From the NCBI RefSeq assembly GCF_004365705.1, contig NZ_SOBN01000001.1:5194001-5258000 (forward strand): a DNA stretch of 64,000 bases, written 5' to 3'. Below the pieces are notes generated by a model. That model saw nothing but the letters and a program-made list of their open reading frames with translations. It was not told the DNA's origin and did no database searches. Positions 1 through 8,899 of the stretch are shown in pieces. The position numbers and the translations under genes were made by a program. Position 1 is the first letter of the stretch. Every line of letters begins with the position of its first letter. This stretch comes from Streptomyces sp. 846.5 (GTDB lineage Bacteria; Actinomycetota; Actinomycetes; Streptomycetales; Streptomycetaceae).

Positions 1-277
1 ACGCGGCGAGTCCGGCGGCGGCGCGGATCACCACGGCGCGGTTCATCCGCATCGGTCCCGCGCCCATCTCCCCGCGCAGCCCCGCGGTGCCGAACTGGAG
101 CGTCCCGGCGAAGCGCTCGGCCAGCTCCGACCAGGCGGCGCACTGCTGCTCCTCGGCCGGGCCCTCGGCCGAGGCGAGGAGGTCGGCGAGCTCGGCGCGG
201 GTGTCCGGGTCGGGGTCCTCGGCGAGCCAGGTGCGGGCCCGCGCCAGAAGATCGGCGGTGTCGGGGGTCAGCGTCAT
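1..277 (-). CDS. Phosphoglucomutase/phosphomannomutase, N-terminal part (runs off window)
   Basis: The first ~92 residues of an alpha-D-phosphohexomutase that interconverts hexose 1- and 6-phosphates in the cytoplasm. The protein begins MTLTPDTADLLARARTWL and reaches the family hallmark FGTAGLRGEMGAGPMRMN, which precedes the phosphoserine region. The catalytic serine and the remaining domains lie beyond the window. The ATG start at 277 follows a GAAGGAAAG ribosome site. It lies downstream of the purine nucleoside phosphorylase gene on the same strand; the pair makes sense for converting ribose/deoxyribose 1-phosphate released by phosphorolysis. Substrate preference cannot be decided from this fragment. 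Confidence 0.88.
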   Translation of the reverse strand, partial: MTLTPDTADLLARARTWLAEDPDPDTRAELADLLASAEGPAEEQQCAAWSELAERFAGTLQFGTAGLRGEMGAGPMRMNRAVVIRAAAGLAA

Positions 278-397
278 TGCCGGGTCACTTTCCTTCGGTG
301 CGGCGGGCCTTGCAACGAGCATGGCATCCATCGGGGGATTGACGGATGCCATGCGGATGCCGTGCTGAGCGGATCGAGCGGCGGATCGAGCGGCGGA

Positions 398-1252
398 TCA
401 GAGGCGCTCGAGCAGCTTGGCGAGTAGCGCGCCCATCCGGGTGGCCGAGGCGCGGCCGGCCTCCAGGACCTCGGCGTGGTTCAGCGGCTCGCCGGTGATG
501 CCGGCCGCCAGGTTGGTCACCAGCGACAGGCCGAGGACCTCGGCGCCGGCCTCGCGGGCGGCGATGGCCTCCAGGGTGGTGGACATGCCGACCAGGTCGC
601 CGCCGATGGCGCGGACCATGTTGATCTCGGCGGGGGTTTCGTAGTGCGGGCCGGGGAACTGGACGTAGACGCCCTCCTCCAGGCTCGGGTCGACCTCCTG
701 GCACAGGGCGCGCAGCCGCGCCGAGTACAGGTCGGTGAGGTCGATGAAGTTCGCGCCGACGATCGGGGAGGCCGCGGTCAGGTTGATGTGATCGCTGATG
801 AGGACCGGCTGTCCGGCCGACATGCCCTCGCGCAGCCCGCCGCAGCCGTTGGTGAGGATCACCGTCCGGCAGCCGGCGGCGACGGCGGTGCGCACCCCGT
901 GGGCGACGGCGGCGACGCCGTGGCCCTCGTAGAAGTGGGTGCGGCCGAGGAAGACCAGGGCGCGGATGCCGCCGATGCTGATCGAGCGGACCATCCCGGA
1001 GTGCCCGGCGACGGCGGGCGGCGCGAACCCGGGCAGCGCGGTGATCGGGAACTCGTGGTCGGGCGTGCCGAGCGCGTCGGCGGCGGGGACCCAGCCGGAG
1101 CCCATGACCAGCGCTACGTCGTGGTTCTCCACCCCGGTGAGGTCCCGCAGAACGGCGGCGGCCTCCTTGGCGGCGGCGTAGGGTGCGTACGGGTCGGTGG
1201 GGTGCTGGATGCCGTTGGCAGCAGCGGCGACAGGCTGAGTGGATGCGTTCAC
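398..1252 (-). CDS. Purine nucleoside phosphorylase (class I, trimeric type)
   Basis: Catalyses phosphorolysis of purine (deoxy)nucleosides to free base and (deoxy)ribose 1-phosphate in purine salvage. Visible family features are VALVMGSGW near the N-terminus, the phosphate-binding GHSGMVRS segment, [19 protein letters not shown], the [10 protein letters not shown] block and [12 protein letters not shown]. Length (~284 aa) fits trimeric PNPs. The start is uncertain: GTG at 1252 or 1258 gives the usual short N-terminus, while the frame stays open to 1315. A perfect 12 bp palindrome lies 24-35 bp upstream of the chosen start and could be its operator. The phosphohexomutase gene follows on the same strand. 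Confidence 0.9.
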   Translation of the reverse strand: MNASTQPVAAAANGIQHPTDPYAPYAAAKEAAAVLRDLTGVENHDVALVMGSGWVPAADALGTPDHEFPITALPGFAPPAVAGHSGMVRSISIGGIRALVFLGRTHFYEGHGVAAVAHGVRTAVAAGCRTVILTNGCGGLREGMSAGQPVLISDHINLTAASPIVGANFIDLTDLYSARLRALCQEVDPSLEEGVYVQFPGPHYETPAEINMVRAIGGDLVGMSTTLEAIAAREAGAEVLGLSLVTNLAAGITGEPLNHAEVLEAGRASATRMGALLAKLLERL

Positions 1253-1275
1253 GCTCACGAGGATATCTGTTCGCC

Positions 1276-1287
1276 CTACGCGCGTAG
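1276..1287. promoter_or_regulatory. Palindrome CTACGCGCGTAG upstream of the PNP gene
   Basis: A perfect 12 bp palindrome lies just upstream of the purine nucleoside phosphorylase start. Position and symmetry fit an operator for a dimeric regulator, probably one controlling nucleoside salvage. The regulator is not identifiable from this window. Confidence 0.5.
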
Positions 1288-1393
1288 AAGAACGATCGGA
1301 TGACATTTCCGGCATGTGGCCCGATTCGGTCTGTAGAACCCGACAACAGCCACCCGCAGAGGTCGTGTGGCAGCGCCGGGGTGCCGCCGGCGC

Positions 1394-1852
1394 TCAGGCG
1401 GGTCCGAGGGCGGCCTCGGCGGGCTGGGCCTTGAAGACCCAGCTGCGGTAGGACCAGAAGCGGAAGAGCGTGGCGACGCCGATGCCGACGAACTTGAAGA
1501 AGTTGCTCTGCAGCGGGCTGTCCAGGCCAAGGCCTGAGGTGGCCGCGTAGAGCACCCCGTTCTCGATGGTCAGGCCGATCGCGCTGAAGAACACGAAGAG
1601 GCCCAGCTCGCGCCCGCTCACGGCGTTGCCGTGGGACCGGTAGGTGAACCAGCGCAGGCCGGTGTAGTTGCCGATCACGGCGATGCCCGTGGCAGTGACG
1701 CTCGCCTGGACGGTCGGCATTCCCGCGCCGGCGCGCAGCAGGTTGAAGGCCGCGATGTTGACCACGACGCCGAGCGCGCCGACCACACCGAACTTCGCTA
1801 TCTCGGCGTAGAGCCTGCCAAGCCGTGGCTGCGCGGCATGCCGTCCACCCAT
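1394..1852 (-). CDS. GtrA family membrane protein (first of two)
   Basis: A 152-residue protein with four hydrophobic segments and the GtrA signature: FGVVGALGVVVNIAAFNLL near the N-terminus and RFWSYRSWVFK at the C-terminus. GtrA proteins are small polytopic membrane proteins that help move lipid-linked sugars across the membrane for surface polysaccharide or glycan modification. It is the last gene of the minus-strand polysaccharide operon, 37 bp after the GT39-like gene. Supplying a polyprenyl-phosphate sugar to those transferases would fit, but is inferred. A paralogue lies at 41,823-42,386. Confidence 0.85.
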   Translation of the reverse strand: MGGRHAAQPRLGRLYAEIAKFGVVGALGVVVNIAAFNLLRAGAGMPTVQASVTATGIAVIGNYTGLRWFTYRSHGNAVSGRELGLFVFFSAIGLTIENGVLYAATSGLGLDSPLQSNFFKFVGIGVATLFRFWSYRSWVFKAQPAEAALGPA

Positions 1853-1889
1853 CGTGCTCCTTGGTCTCGGTCTGCCCGGTACCGGCTGG

Positions 1890-3446
1890 TCACTTGCGCT
1901 GGAGTAGCAGGATCTCCACGTGGTTCAGCGCCGTGGTGTGGACGACGGTGAACTCCTTCTGCAGGGCCGTCGCCTCGGCCGGGGTGCTCATGGCGGAGAA
2001 CGGGTTCCCGTTGGCGGCCGTGGAGATGAGCCACAGGCGTTTCGTACCGACCAGGCAGGTGACCGGGACCTCGCACTCGGTCGCGTTGTAGCCGCCGTTC
2101 TGCTGCGGGGTGAACCGCATCAGCACGTCCTTGGGCTGCGTGTGGCCGCGCAGGTCGTACGCCATCACCCGGCGCTCGGCCATCCCGGTGGTGAAGGCGA
2201 TCCCGTCGCCGGGCAGTTCGCCCTGGAGGACGAGACGGGCTGCGCCCAGGTAGTCGGGCTCCTGGGGAAGGTCCTGCTTGGCGGTGTGGATGCTGGGCAG
2301 GACCTGCCATCCGAACACGACCGTGGCCGCGAACACCACGACCGCTCCGAGGACCGCCTTCGCCGGGCTGCCCCCACGGGCCCGCCGGCTCAGTGGGCCG
2401 GTGAGCCGGGTCAGCAGTGCCGCGACCAGGAGCACCCAGGCCGGGAGGGTGAAGAGCAGGTAGCGCGGCAGGAAGAGGTGCAGACGGTTGGCGGTCACAT
2501 AGGTGAGCACCGGGGGCAGGAGGGCCCAGACCGCCAGCATGGCCGCGCTGGAACGCGAGGTCGGCATCAGGGCGAGGACCGCCAGACCGATGACCGCCAG
2601 ACCGATGATCGCGTACCCCTGCGTACTGGTCGCGCCGAACAGGGTCTGCGGGTATCTGAACAGATCCGCGGTCGTGGTGACGTTCCAGCTGATCTGCCCG
2701 CTCTGGGTATTGCCCTGAGCCAGCATCGGCACGACCGCCGAGAGTCCCGCAGTGGTGGCCGCGGCGAACGCGTAGGCCGCGATCCGGTCGCCGCGGCGCT
2801 TCGCGGCGAAGACGAGGACGGCATGCGCGGCGAGCACGGACAGTGAGACAAGGTGCGAGAAGCCGATACCGGAGACGGCTGCCGCGTACAGCGTCCAGTC
2901 GCGCAGGCTCGGACGCTCCAGGGTGCGCAGCAGCAGGAGCGTGGCGATCAGGGCGAACAGTGTCGCGAAGGCGTAGGGCCGGGCCTCCTGGCCGTACCGG
3001 GTCACCGTCGGCAGCAACGCGAACAGCAGACCTGCCAGCATGCCGGTGCGCCAGGAGAACAGCCGGTGCCCGATCAGGCCCACGAGACCGGCCGACACGC
3101 CCATGGCGAGGGCGCTGGGAAGTCGGAGTACGGCCGGGGAGGTGCCGAGGGCGCCGATCCAGAGGTGCATCAGGCCGTAGTAGATGGTGAAGACCACGTC
3201 GATGTGCTGGATCAGTCGGCCCAGGTCGTGGTAGCTGAGTGAGGGCGCCCACCAGGTGGCCGTCTCGTCACGCCACATCTGCCGATGGCCCAGACCGGTG
3301 AGGACAAAGGACAGCGCGGTGACCGTGGGCACCAGGAACACCGGCCAGCCGGGGCGGCCGGCGGGCTGGTCGGGCCCGTCCGGTGTGACCTGGCCGTCCT
3401 CGGACGGCTCCTCGTGCGTGAGCGGTGTGTGCGTGGCTGCGGTCAT
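1890..3446 (-). CDS. GT39/ArnT-like membrane glycosyltransferase
   Basis: About 518 residues. A short cytoplasmic N-terminus is followed by ~10-12 membrane helices and a C-terminal soluble part. The first extracytoplasmic loop has RDETATWWAPS, matching the acidic Asp-Glu loop of GT-C (GT39/ArnT/PMT) enzymes, and RYGQEARPYAFAT is also typical of bacterial GT39-like proteins. Such enzymes transfer a sugar from a polyprenyl-phosphate donor outside the membrane. The ATG start at 3446 overlaps the upstream stop codon (ATGA), indicating translational coupling. Acceptor and donor are unknown; in this operon it may decorate the GT2 product or a cell-envelope acceptor. Confidence 0.8.
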   Translation of the reverse strand: MTAATHTPLTHEEPSEDGQVTPDGPDQPAGRPGWPVFLVPTVTALSFVLTGLGHRQMWRDETATWWAPSLSYHDLGRLIQHIDVVFTIYYGLMHLWIGALGTSPAVLRLPSALAMGVSAGLVGLIGHRLFSWRTGMLAGLLFALLPTVTRYGQEARPYAFATLFALIATLLLLRTLERPSLRDWTLYAAAVSGIGFSHLVSLSVLAAHAVLVFAAKRRGDRIAAYAFAAATTAGLSAVVPMLAQGNTQSGQISWNVTTTADLFRYPQTLFGATSTQGYAIIGLAVIGLAVLALMPTSRSSAAMLAVWALLPPVLTYVTANRLHLFLPRYLLFTLPAWVLLVAALLTRLTGPLSRRARGGSPAKAVLGAVVVFAATVVFGWQVLPSIHTAKQDLPQEPDYLGAARLVLQGELPGDGIAFTTGMAERRVMAYDLRGHTQPKDVLMRFTPQQNGGYNATECEVPVTCLVGTKRLWLISTAANGNPFSAMSTPAEATALQKEFTVVHTTALNHVEILLLQRK

Positions 3447-5188
3447 CGCTTCACCCAGATCCGGTAAGTGGCCTGACGACTGCCTTTGGGCGGAGACAGG
3501 ACGGAAAGCAGGCGGTACTTCTTGTTGCCGAGCAGCGGAGCGGGCACGGTCTCCCCCCGCAGCACGACGACGTCGTACCGACCCGAGGTGACCTGGGCGT
3601 TCAGCGAGCTTCCGGTTCCGGCCTGTGCCCACTGACCGGGGCTGGTGTCGGCGCGCAGGTAGTAGGCACAGACAGCGGGGTCGGCGGCCAGGTAGTGGCC
3701 TTCGGGGGTCACGACCTTCTGCAGTGCGGAGACCACCGCGGCGCTGTCCTGGGTCGGATGCAGGCTCTCGCTCTGCGCCATGCCGGTCACCAGGGCGACG
3801 ACGTAGAGCAGGATTCCGAGCTGCGGATTGCGGAAGTGCGCTCCCATGAGCCGGGAGATGCCCAGTCCCGCCATGGGCGCGGCGAAGAGCAGGCCGTAAC
3901 CGATGTGGACGTCAAGCGAGCGTGCGTTGCCGAGGTAGGCCTGCGCGGCGGGGGCGACGAGCGCCGTGGCGCACATGGTCGCCCCCAGGGCGCTGCGTCG
4001 GACGGCTCCCTGCGCGCTACCCCCGGCCCAGGGCATCTCACCCATGCGCGAGCGATGGACATAGGCGACGGCGCCGAGCACGGCGGCCGCGAACAACAGG
4101 CCGCCCCACTCCGCACTGTCCGTCAGGGTCCGGATCAGGGAGTCGGACCCGTGCGGCGACGACCAGCTGGGCATGCCGGCCGCAGCCGAGACGCCGATCA
4201 GGCAGACGACCGTCGTGCCGGAGAACACCAGCCCGCGCAGGAACGCACCCGCGCCGCGGGAACGGTACGCGGTCAGCACGGCGAGGATGCCGAGCATGGG
4301 CAGGTAGAGACCGGAGACGTGGGACACGAACGGGGCGAGCGCGGCGAACGGCACGGCTGACAGCACCGCCGCGGGGCCGCCGAGCCGGGTCCTGGCCAGG
4401 GCCCAGAGCGAAGCAGCGAGCAGCAGCTCGGACAGGGCGTGCGGGGTGGCGTAGCTGCCGGCGAGGGCGGTCGACTCGAGTACCGAGTACACGGCGGCCG
4501 CGGCGAGACCCGCCCGGGAGTTGAACAGCAGCCGGGTGGTGGACTGGACGAGGACCGTCGTCGCCAGCGCGCAAGCCAGGCTGATGAGCCGGGCGCCTTC
4601 CAGCCCGGCATGGGCGAGCAGGCCGTCCACCCCGCTGGTCGACAGCAACAGCCTGGCCTCGCTCGCGGACGCGCCGCCGCCCAGGCGGGCGGTCATGGCC
4701 GTCTGCACCAATAGGAGCAGCAGCAGCATGCCGCGGGTGACCCAGGCGGCGCGGCCGGTGTCGACCGACCACGCGGAGACCGGGACGTCGGGCAGTACCC
4801 AGCCGGGTTCGTCGGCCGGCTCGTCGGACTCGGGATCCTCGTGGCCGTACGGGTCGACGTACGCGTCGGGCGCCATCCGCTGCTTCACGACCCTGAGAGC
4901 CAGCGTCTCGTCCGGGTCGGGCAGGAACAGGTGCTCCGTCGAGGGCTCCGGCTCCCGGGGAGGGGCTGTCGGCGTCCACGGCTTCTGCCAGCCGACGGGC
5001 TCCGGCGGGAACTGCTGCCAGGGCTCCTGCTGCGGTTCGGGAAGGGTGCCGTTCGGATGAGTGACCGGATACTGCTCCGCCGACGGCTGCTGCCACGGCT
5101 GCGTCACTTGCTCCGGTTCCGGCTGCGCCCGTGTGTGTGCCCGCGACTCGAACCAGGTCGAGCCGCCCTCGGGGCTGTTGTCGGTCAC
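3443..5188 (-). CDS. Polytopic membrane protein with Pro/Gln-rich N-terminus, GT-C-like
   Basis: 581 residues starting with GTG at 5188, which overlaps the GH26 stop codon (GTGA). Residues ~1-130 are hydrophilic and rich in Pro, Gln and Glu, probably a disordered cytoplasmic tail. Then come ~10 hydrophobic segments and a soluble C-terminal domain (~residues 470-581) containing HYLAADPAVCAYYLRA. The layout resembles GT39-type proteins, with many helices and a small extracytoplasmic C-terminal domain, but I see no clear catalytic Asp-Glu loop. The family is therefore uncertain. It lies between the GH26 and GT39 genes and overlaps both, so a role in the same polysaccharide machinery is likely. 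Confidence 0.75.
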   Translation of the reverse strand: MTDNSPEGGSTWFESRAHTRAQPEPEQVTQPWQQPSAEQYPVTHPNGTLPEPQQEPWQQFPPEPVGWQKPWTPTAPPREPEPSTEHLFLPDPDETLALRVVKQRMAPDAYVDPYGHEDPESDEPADEPGWVLPDVPVSAWSVDTGRAAWVTRGMLLLLLLVQTAMTARLGGGASASEARLLLSTSGVDGLLAHAGLEGARLISLACALATTVLVQSTTRLLFNSRAGLAAAAVYSVLESTALAGSYATPHALSELLLAASLWALARTRLGGPAAVLSAVPFAALAPFVSHVSGLYLPMLGILAVLTAYRSRGAGAFLRGLVFSGTTVVCLIGVSAAAGMPSWSSPHGSDSLIRTLTDSAEWGGLLFAAAVLGAVAYVHRSRMGEMPWAGGSAQGAVRRSALGATMCATALVAPAAQAYLGNARSLDVHIGYGLLFAAPMAGLGISRLMGAHFRNPQLGILLYVVALVTGMAQSESLHPTQDSAAVVSALQKVVTPEGHYLAADPAVCAYYLRADTSPGQWAQAGTGSSLNAQVTSGRYDVVVLRGETVPAPLLGNKKYRLLSVLSPPKGSRQATYRIWVKR

Positions 5189-6237
5189 TGGTGCGGCACC
5201 TCGAACCCGAACGCGTCGCTTGCCGCCTCGCGGCGGAACACCGCCAGAGCGACCGGTGTGTTCTCGATGCGCCAGTCGGCGCGCTTGGGGATGTCGAACC
5301 AGATCAGTCCGATGATGTCCGAGTACTTCTTGACGCCCTCGAAAAGCAGCTGGACGTCGGTGGCGCGCCGCGACCCCGGTTCGGCCGAGGTCTCGCTGAT
5401 GATGATCGGCTTTTCGGTGAAAGCCCGGACCTCGTCGCGGGTCGGTCCGTACAGGGTGTCGAAGGTGTGGGCACCGGTCAGGGCCCAGTAGCCGACGACG
5501 CCCACCCAGTCCACGTACGCGTCACCCGGCCAAAAGGGCTTGAGCTGCACGCTGGGCACCGGGTTGACGATGTTGGGGCTCCACACCCAGATGACGTTGT
5601 TCGCGCCGACCGCCTTGAACACGTCGTGGATGTGCTGCCACGCCTTGACGAACGTCGCGGGTGTCGTCGCCTGGGTGCCCCACGGGTACCAGCCGCCGTT
5701 CATCTCGTGGCCGAAGCTGAGGGCGACCGGGACGTTCTCGTTCCGGACCTCGGCGGCGAACCGCTTGATGTAGGCGTCCTGCGAGCCGTCGGCGATCTTG
5801 TCGAGGCCGGGGGACTTGGGCTCCCACGACACGTAGGACAGTCCGCCGGCCGCGTAGACGTTGGCCGCGCCCTGGGCGTTGAAGTCATTGCCCCAGGAGG
5901 AGTACGACTCGACGATGTCGGGGGTCCTGCCGACCTTGGCTGCGTACGTGCTCACGGGCGCCATCGAGGTGGGAGCTCCGTTCAGGGCGACGCCCAGGTA
6001 CTTCTTGGCCGGGTGGAGCAGCGGCGTGATGTCGTAGGGGTGCAGCGCGGCGCTCGCTGATGCGCTCGCCTGTTCCTGTGCCTGCTTCTGGCTCTGTACC
6101 TGACCTGACGTCTTGGTGCCGGAGGGCAGGAGTTGCCAGGGCTTGAGGGCGAGAACCGCCATGGCGGCCAGCGCGATGAGCAACGCGACCGGGATCCAGA
6201 GGCGGCGCTTCGCGGCGGGTTTCGCACGGCGGGTCAT
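5185..6237 (-). CDS. GH26-type glycoside hydrolase, membrane-anchored
   Basis: 350 residues: a basic N-terminus, one membrane segment (about residues 13-32), a Gln/Ser/Ala-rich linker and a GH26-like (beta/alpha)8 domain. GHEMNGGWYPWG contains the expected acid/base Glu, and PIIISETSAEPG contains the expected nucleophile Glu. GH26 enzymes are mostly beta-mannanases or mixed-linkage glucanases. Its ATG (6237) overlaps the stop codon of the GT2 synthase (ATGA), the classic pairing of a polysaccharide synthase with a trimming hydrolase. The anchor would place the catalytic domain outside the cell, next to the nascent polymer. Substrate is not determinable here. Confidence 0.88.
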   Translation of the reverse strand: MTRRAKPAAKRRLWIPVALLIALAAMAVLALKPWQLLPSGTKTSGQVQSQKQAQEQASASASAALHPYDITPLLHPAKKYLGVALNGAPTSMAPVSTYAAKVGRTPDIVESYSSWGNDFNAQGAANVYAAGGLSYVSWEPKSPGLDKIADGSQDAYIKRFAAEVRNENVPVALSFGHEMNGGWYPWGTQATTPATFVKAWQHIHDVFKAVGANNVIWVWSPNIVNPVPSVQLKPFWPGDAYVDWVGVVGYWALTGAHTFDTLYGPTRDEVRAFTEKPIIISETSAEPGSRRATDVQLLFEGVKKYSDIIGLIWFDIPKRADWRIENTPVALAVFRREAASDAFGFEVPHQ

Positions 6238-7871
6238 ACGGCAGCCTCTCGGGGTTGTATGAGACTGCGGGCGACCACGAGCGCGTAGAACAGTCCGGAG
6301 GAGAGGACCAGTGCGTAGTCCGGCGGGTAGCCGGTGAAGAGGCGGTAGACCGCCACTCCGACCCAGACGACGGAGCAGCCGCCGCTGTAGAGGCTCAGGC
6401 CCAGCCAGAAGCGCCGGGTCTTGTTCTTCTTGGCGTCCTTCGAGCCGGTCGGCTGCCAGCCCATGCGCTGCTTGCGCAGGATGTCGTAGATGGCGAACAC
6501 GTGCGCCCAGCCGTACATCAGGCGGGCGGACCAGGCTTCGAGCCGGTACGGACTGCGGTGCCACATGGGGAAGATCAAGGTGGTGTAGACGACGCTCGGA
6601 AGCACCCACAACAGGTTCTTCACCTTCAGCATCTCCGGATCCAGGAGCACCAGCATGATCGGCAGGAGCGGGGAGAAGAGGGTGAACACCGCGGTGTGGA
6701 TGTAGTAGAAGAAGCCGGAGATGTAGCAGAGACGGCTGGAGAACTTGATCGGTGCGTCCCAGAATTTCTTGCTGCCCAGCAGGGACATGGAGCCGGAGCA
6801 CCAGCGGTACTGCTGGTTGAAGAAGGCTCCGGCGCTGTCCGGGCACACACCGGTGGACAGGGCGACCGGCACGTACTTGAGGTCCCAGCCGAGGCCTCGC
6901 AGGTCGAAGCCGGTGTGCACGTCCTCGGAGTGCTCGATCAGCGTCGTCCCGCCGTTGTCCTCCAGGGCGGCACGGCGGTAGATCGCGCAGCTGCCGACGC
7001 AGATCGCGCCGCCGCTGTTCTGCCGGGACACCTGGACCGACCGGTAGAACAGCTCCTGCACCGCGCCGGCGCCCCGCTCGATCCAGTTCTGCGAGTCGAG
7101 GACACGGAAGTACTGGGGGGACTGGATGATGCCGATACGCTCGTCGGCCTCCAGGTAGGGCAACAGCTCTTCGAGGAGGTCGGCGCGCGGAGTGAAGTCG
7201 GCGTCCAGGATGAGGATGTACGTGCCGTCGGAGTTGCCGAAGCCGTAGTGGAGATTGCCGGCTTTCTTGAACCAGCCGCGGTTCGGCCTCGTCCCGTATC
7301 GGAACCCGAAGTCGGCGGCCATGGCCTTGAGTTCGGGGCTCGCCCCGTCGTCGAGGACGTAGGGGACGCAGATTCCCGGGTAGCGGTCGGCGAGCTGTCG
7401 GACGTGCGTCCAGGTGTTGTGCAGGACCTCGATGGGCTCGCCGCAGACCGGGAGGAAGACGTCCACGCTCGGATAGACATCGCACCGCCAGTTGCGCACG
7501 AGGCGTTGGTGCTGCTCGAAATCGAAGCCGCGGGAGAAGCCGTTGACGCGCAGCGAGATCAGGTAGTAAACGAACGTGAACACCAGCGGCGGAGCGAAGA
7601 TCCACATCAGTGGGTTCGACTCCGCCAGGGAGGCCTGACTGATCGTCAGGCATCCGAAGCTGACGATCGACGCCAGAGTGAGGATCCAGAGCCGGCGCTG
7701 CAGGTAGGAGTACTTCTCGCGTTGATTCGGCGGAAGCGGGAGGAGTCCGAGCGGCGCCTGCGCACCTCGCACGCGCCGGCGGGCGCCCTGCGGCCTCCTG
7801 GCGCCGTCGACCTGCGTCTCGCGGGCGGTACGCAAGTGCGGGCACTCCCCTCGTGGTGGCGGGAGTCGCAC
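6234..7871 (-). CDS. Cellulose-synthase-like processive glycosyltransferase (GT2)
   Basis: About 545 residues. Two N-terminal membrane helices (about residues 62-108) precede a cytoplasmic GT2 domain, followed by several C-terminal helices. All processive GT2 motifs are present in order: DDGASPE (first Asp), DADF (DxD), SEDVHTGF (catalytic-base ED) and QQYRW (QxxRW polymer-channel motif). It probably polymerises a nucleotide sugar and extrudes a beta-linked chain. There is no PilZ domain. The start is uncertain: GTG at 7871 lacks a clear ribosome site, whereas TTG at 7835 has GAGGGGAG nine bases upstream. It is the first gene of a five-gene operon with GH26, GT-C-like and GtrA proteins. Confidence 0.9.
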   Translation of the reverse strand: MRLPPPRGECPHLRTARETQVDGARRPQGARRRVRGAQAPLGLLPLPPNQREKYSYLQRRLWILTLASIVSFGCLTISQASLAESNPLMWIFAPPLVFTFVYYLISLRVNGFSRGFDFEQHQRLVRNWRCDVYPSVDVFLPVCGEPIEVLHNTWTHVRQLADRYPGICVPYVLDDGASPELKAMAADFGFRYGTRPNRGWFKKAGNLHYGFGNSDGTYILILDADFTPRADLLEELLPYLEADERIGIIQSPQYFRVLDSQNWIERGAGAVQELFYRSVQVSRQNSGGAICVGSCAIYRRAALEDNGGTTLIEHSEDVHTGFDLRGLGWDLKYVPVALSTGVCPDSAGAFFNQQYRWCSGSMSLLGSKKFWDAPIKFSSRLCYISGFFYYIHTAVFTLFSPLLPIMLVLLDPEMLKVKNLLWVLPSVVYTTLIFPMWHRSPYRLEAWSARLMYGWAHVFAIYDILRKQRMGWQPTGSKDAKKNKTRRFWLGLSLYSGGCSVVWVGVAVYRLFTGYPPDYALVLSSGLFYALVVARSLIQPREAAV

Positions 7872-8562
7872 AGTGCAACGCCCACGGGTGCGGATCTCTT
7901 ACCTTGTTTGACGGTTTCGAGAGTATAGGCGAGTCATTGGTGCCACTGGTGTGACAGAAAAGGGGTACTAACGTGACAGAAGTGAACATGCCAATCAGAA
8001 TGCCCTGGTTACGTTCCGTCGCCGCGTATTCCCTCGCAAGCCGATGATCGTGCGGATGAAGCAGGCCTCGCCCCAGGGAAACGGCTGCACGGGCGTGATC
8101 CGTGCAACCCTGTGACCGTTTCGACTGTCACCCTCAGTGATGCGTTTCCAGAGGTCGGCCAGGTATTCATGGAACGTTGGCATGATTTCTGGTTGTTCGC
8201 CGCGAATCTGAATCACCGTGATCCGCGGCGGAATCGAGGCGGAATCGTGATGATGCGGGGAGGCGGTGTTTCGGGGGTGTTTCGTAGGAGCAGCAAGCAC
8301 CCCACGCTGCGTGCGGAGTGGCACGTTCGCGGGGCGAGGCTCCTCAGATCAGGTTGAGGATGGCGGCTTCCTTGGAGCCTGCTTGTCCGTCGCTGGATCC
8401 GCAGGAACTGGCGGGCGTGGGAACAGCAGCTCCTTGCGGTGACAACCTGGATCAGGCGCCGTTCCCGCGTCCGATCCGGCGGTGCAGGACTGGGATCTCC
8501 TCCTGCGGCAGGGGGCTCCCGGCATCCGTCCGGCCGTAGCCCGTTCGGTGCAGCGCGGTGGG
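7872..8562. other. Gene-poor 690 bp upstream of the polysaccharide operon
   Basis: I see no convincing gene here. GC content is lower than in the flanks (around 7,900-8,250). It contains the probable promoter of the minus-strand polysaccharide operon at its left end and a small hairpin (GCACGG/CCGTGC arms, 8,087-8,105). A minus-strand frame at 7,995-8,183 could encode 62 residues but has no ribosome site and no recognisable family. The rest may be decayed DNA next to the broken toxin gene. Confidence 0.5.
7922..7981 (-). promoter_or_regulatory. Probable promoter and activator-type repeats for the polysaccharide operon
   Basis: Read on the minus strand, a TATACT -10-like hexamer lies at 7,927-7,922. 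Upstream of it are two direct repeats of TTCTGTCAC (7,981-7,973 and 7,959-7,951), 22 bp apart, about two helical turns. No good -35 box is present at the right spacing. The pattern fits an activator bound to two half-sites next to the -35 position, upstream of the GT2 gene. Confidence 0.45.
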
Positions 8563-8899
8563 CTACGGGAACAGGGTGAAGGCGGGAACGTGGCTCGGGC
8601 GCACCACGCTGAAGTGGCGGCGGTCCAGGGTGGCGACGTTGACGGCGCGGAACTTCTCGGCGACTGCGACGACGAAGGCGTCGGCGGTGCCCAGGGGAAG
8701 GTCCGCGTACTGCTCTACGAGGTCGGCAGCCCGGCTTACCTCGGACGGGGTGACGGAGACCAGCTCGTAGACGCCGTCCGCAACATCGCGCAGAAAGTCG
8801 GCTTCGGCCTTGGCCCCGGCACGGCTGAAGAGTATGTAGCCGATCTCAGCGAGGAGGGGTGCGGGCCGCCACCACAGGGCCGGTGTCCATGACGATCAC
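8563..8899 (-). pseudogene. VapC-like PIN-domain toxin, broken by internal deletion/frameshift
   Basis: The frame starts at GTG 8899, overlapping the antitoxin stop (GTGA), and reads VIVMDTGPVVAA with the first PIN acidic residue. It then meets a stop after ~17 codons. In another frame, without its own start, the rest of a PIN domain follows: LLAEIGYILFSR, GTADAFVVAVAEK (conserved Asp) and NVATLDRRHF, ending at a stop at 8,563. About 25-30 residues that PIN toxins normally have between strand 1 and the LLAEI helix are missing, and the join is out of frame. PIN toxins are Mg-dependent RNases; this one should be inactive. Confidence 0.8.

Noticed and set aside
1394-7871. The known Streptomyces CslA/GlxA cellulose-like locus
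   Set aside because: There is no copper radical oxidase or GH6 gene. The partners are GH26, GT-C-like proteins and GtrA.
7995-8183. 62-codon minus-strand frame upstream of the polysaccharide operon
   Set aside because: No ribosome site, no recognisable family, and it lies over the operon's promoter region.
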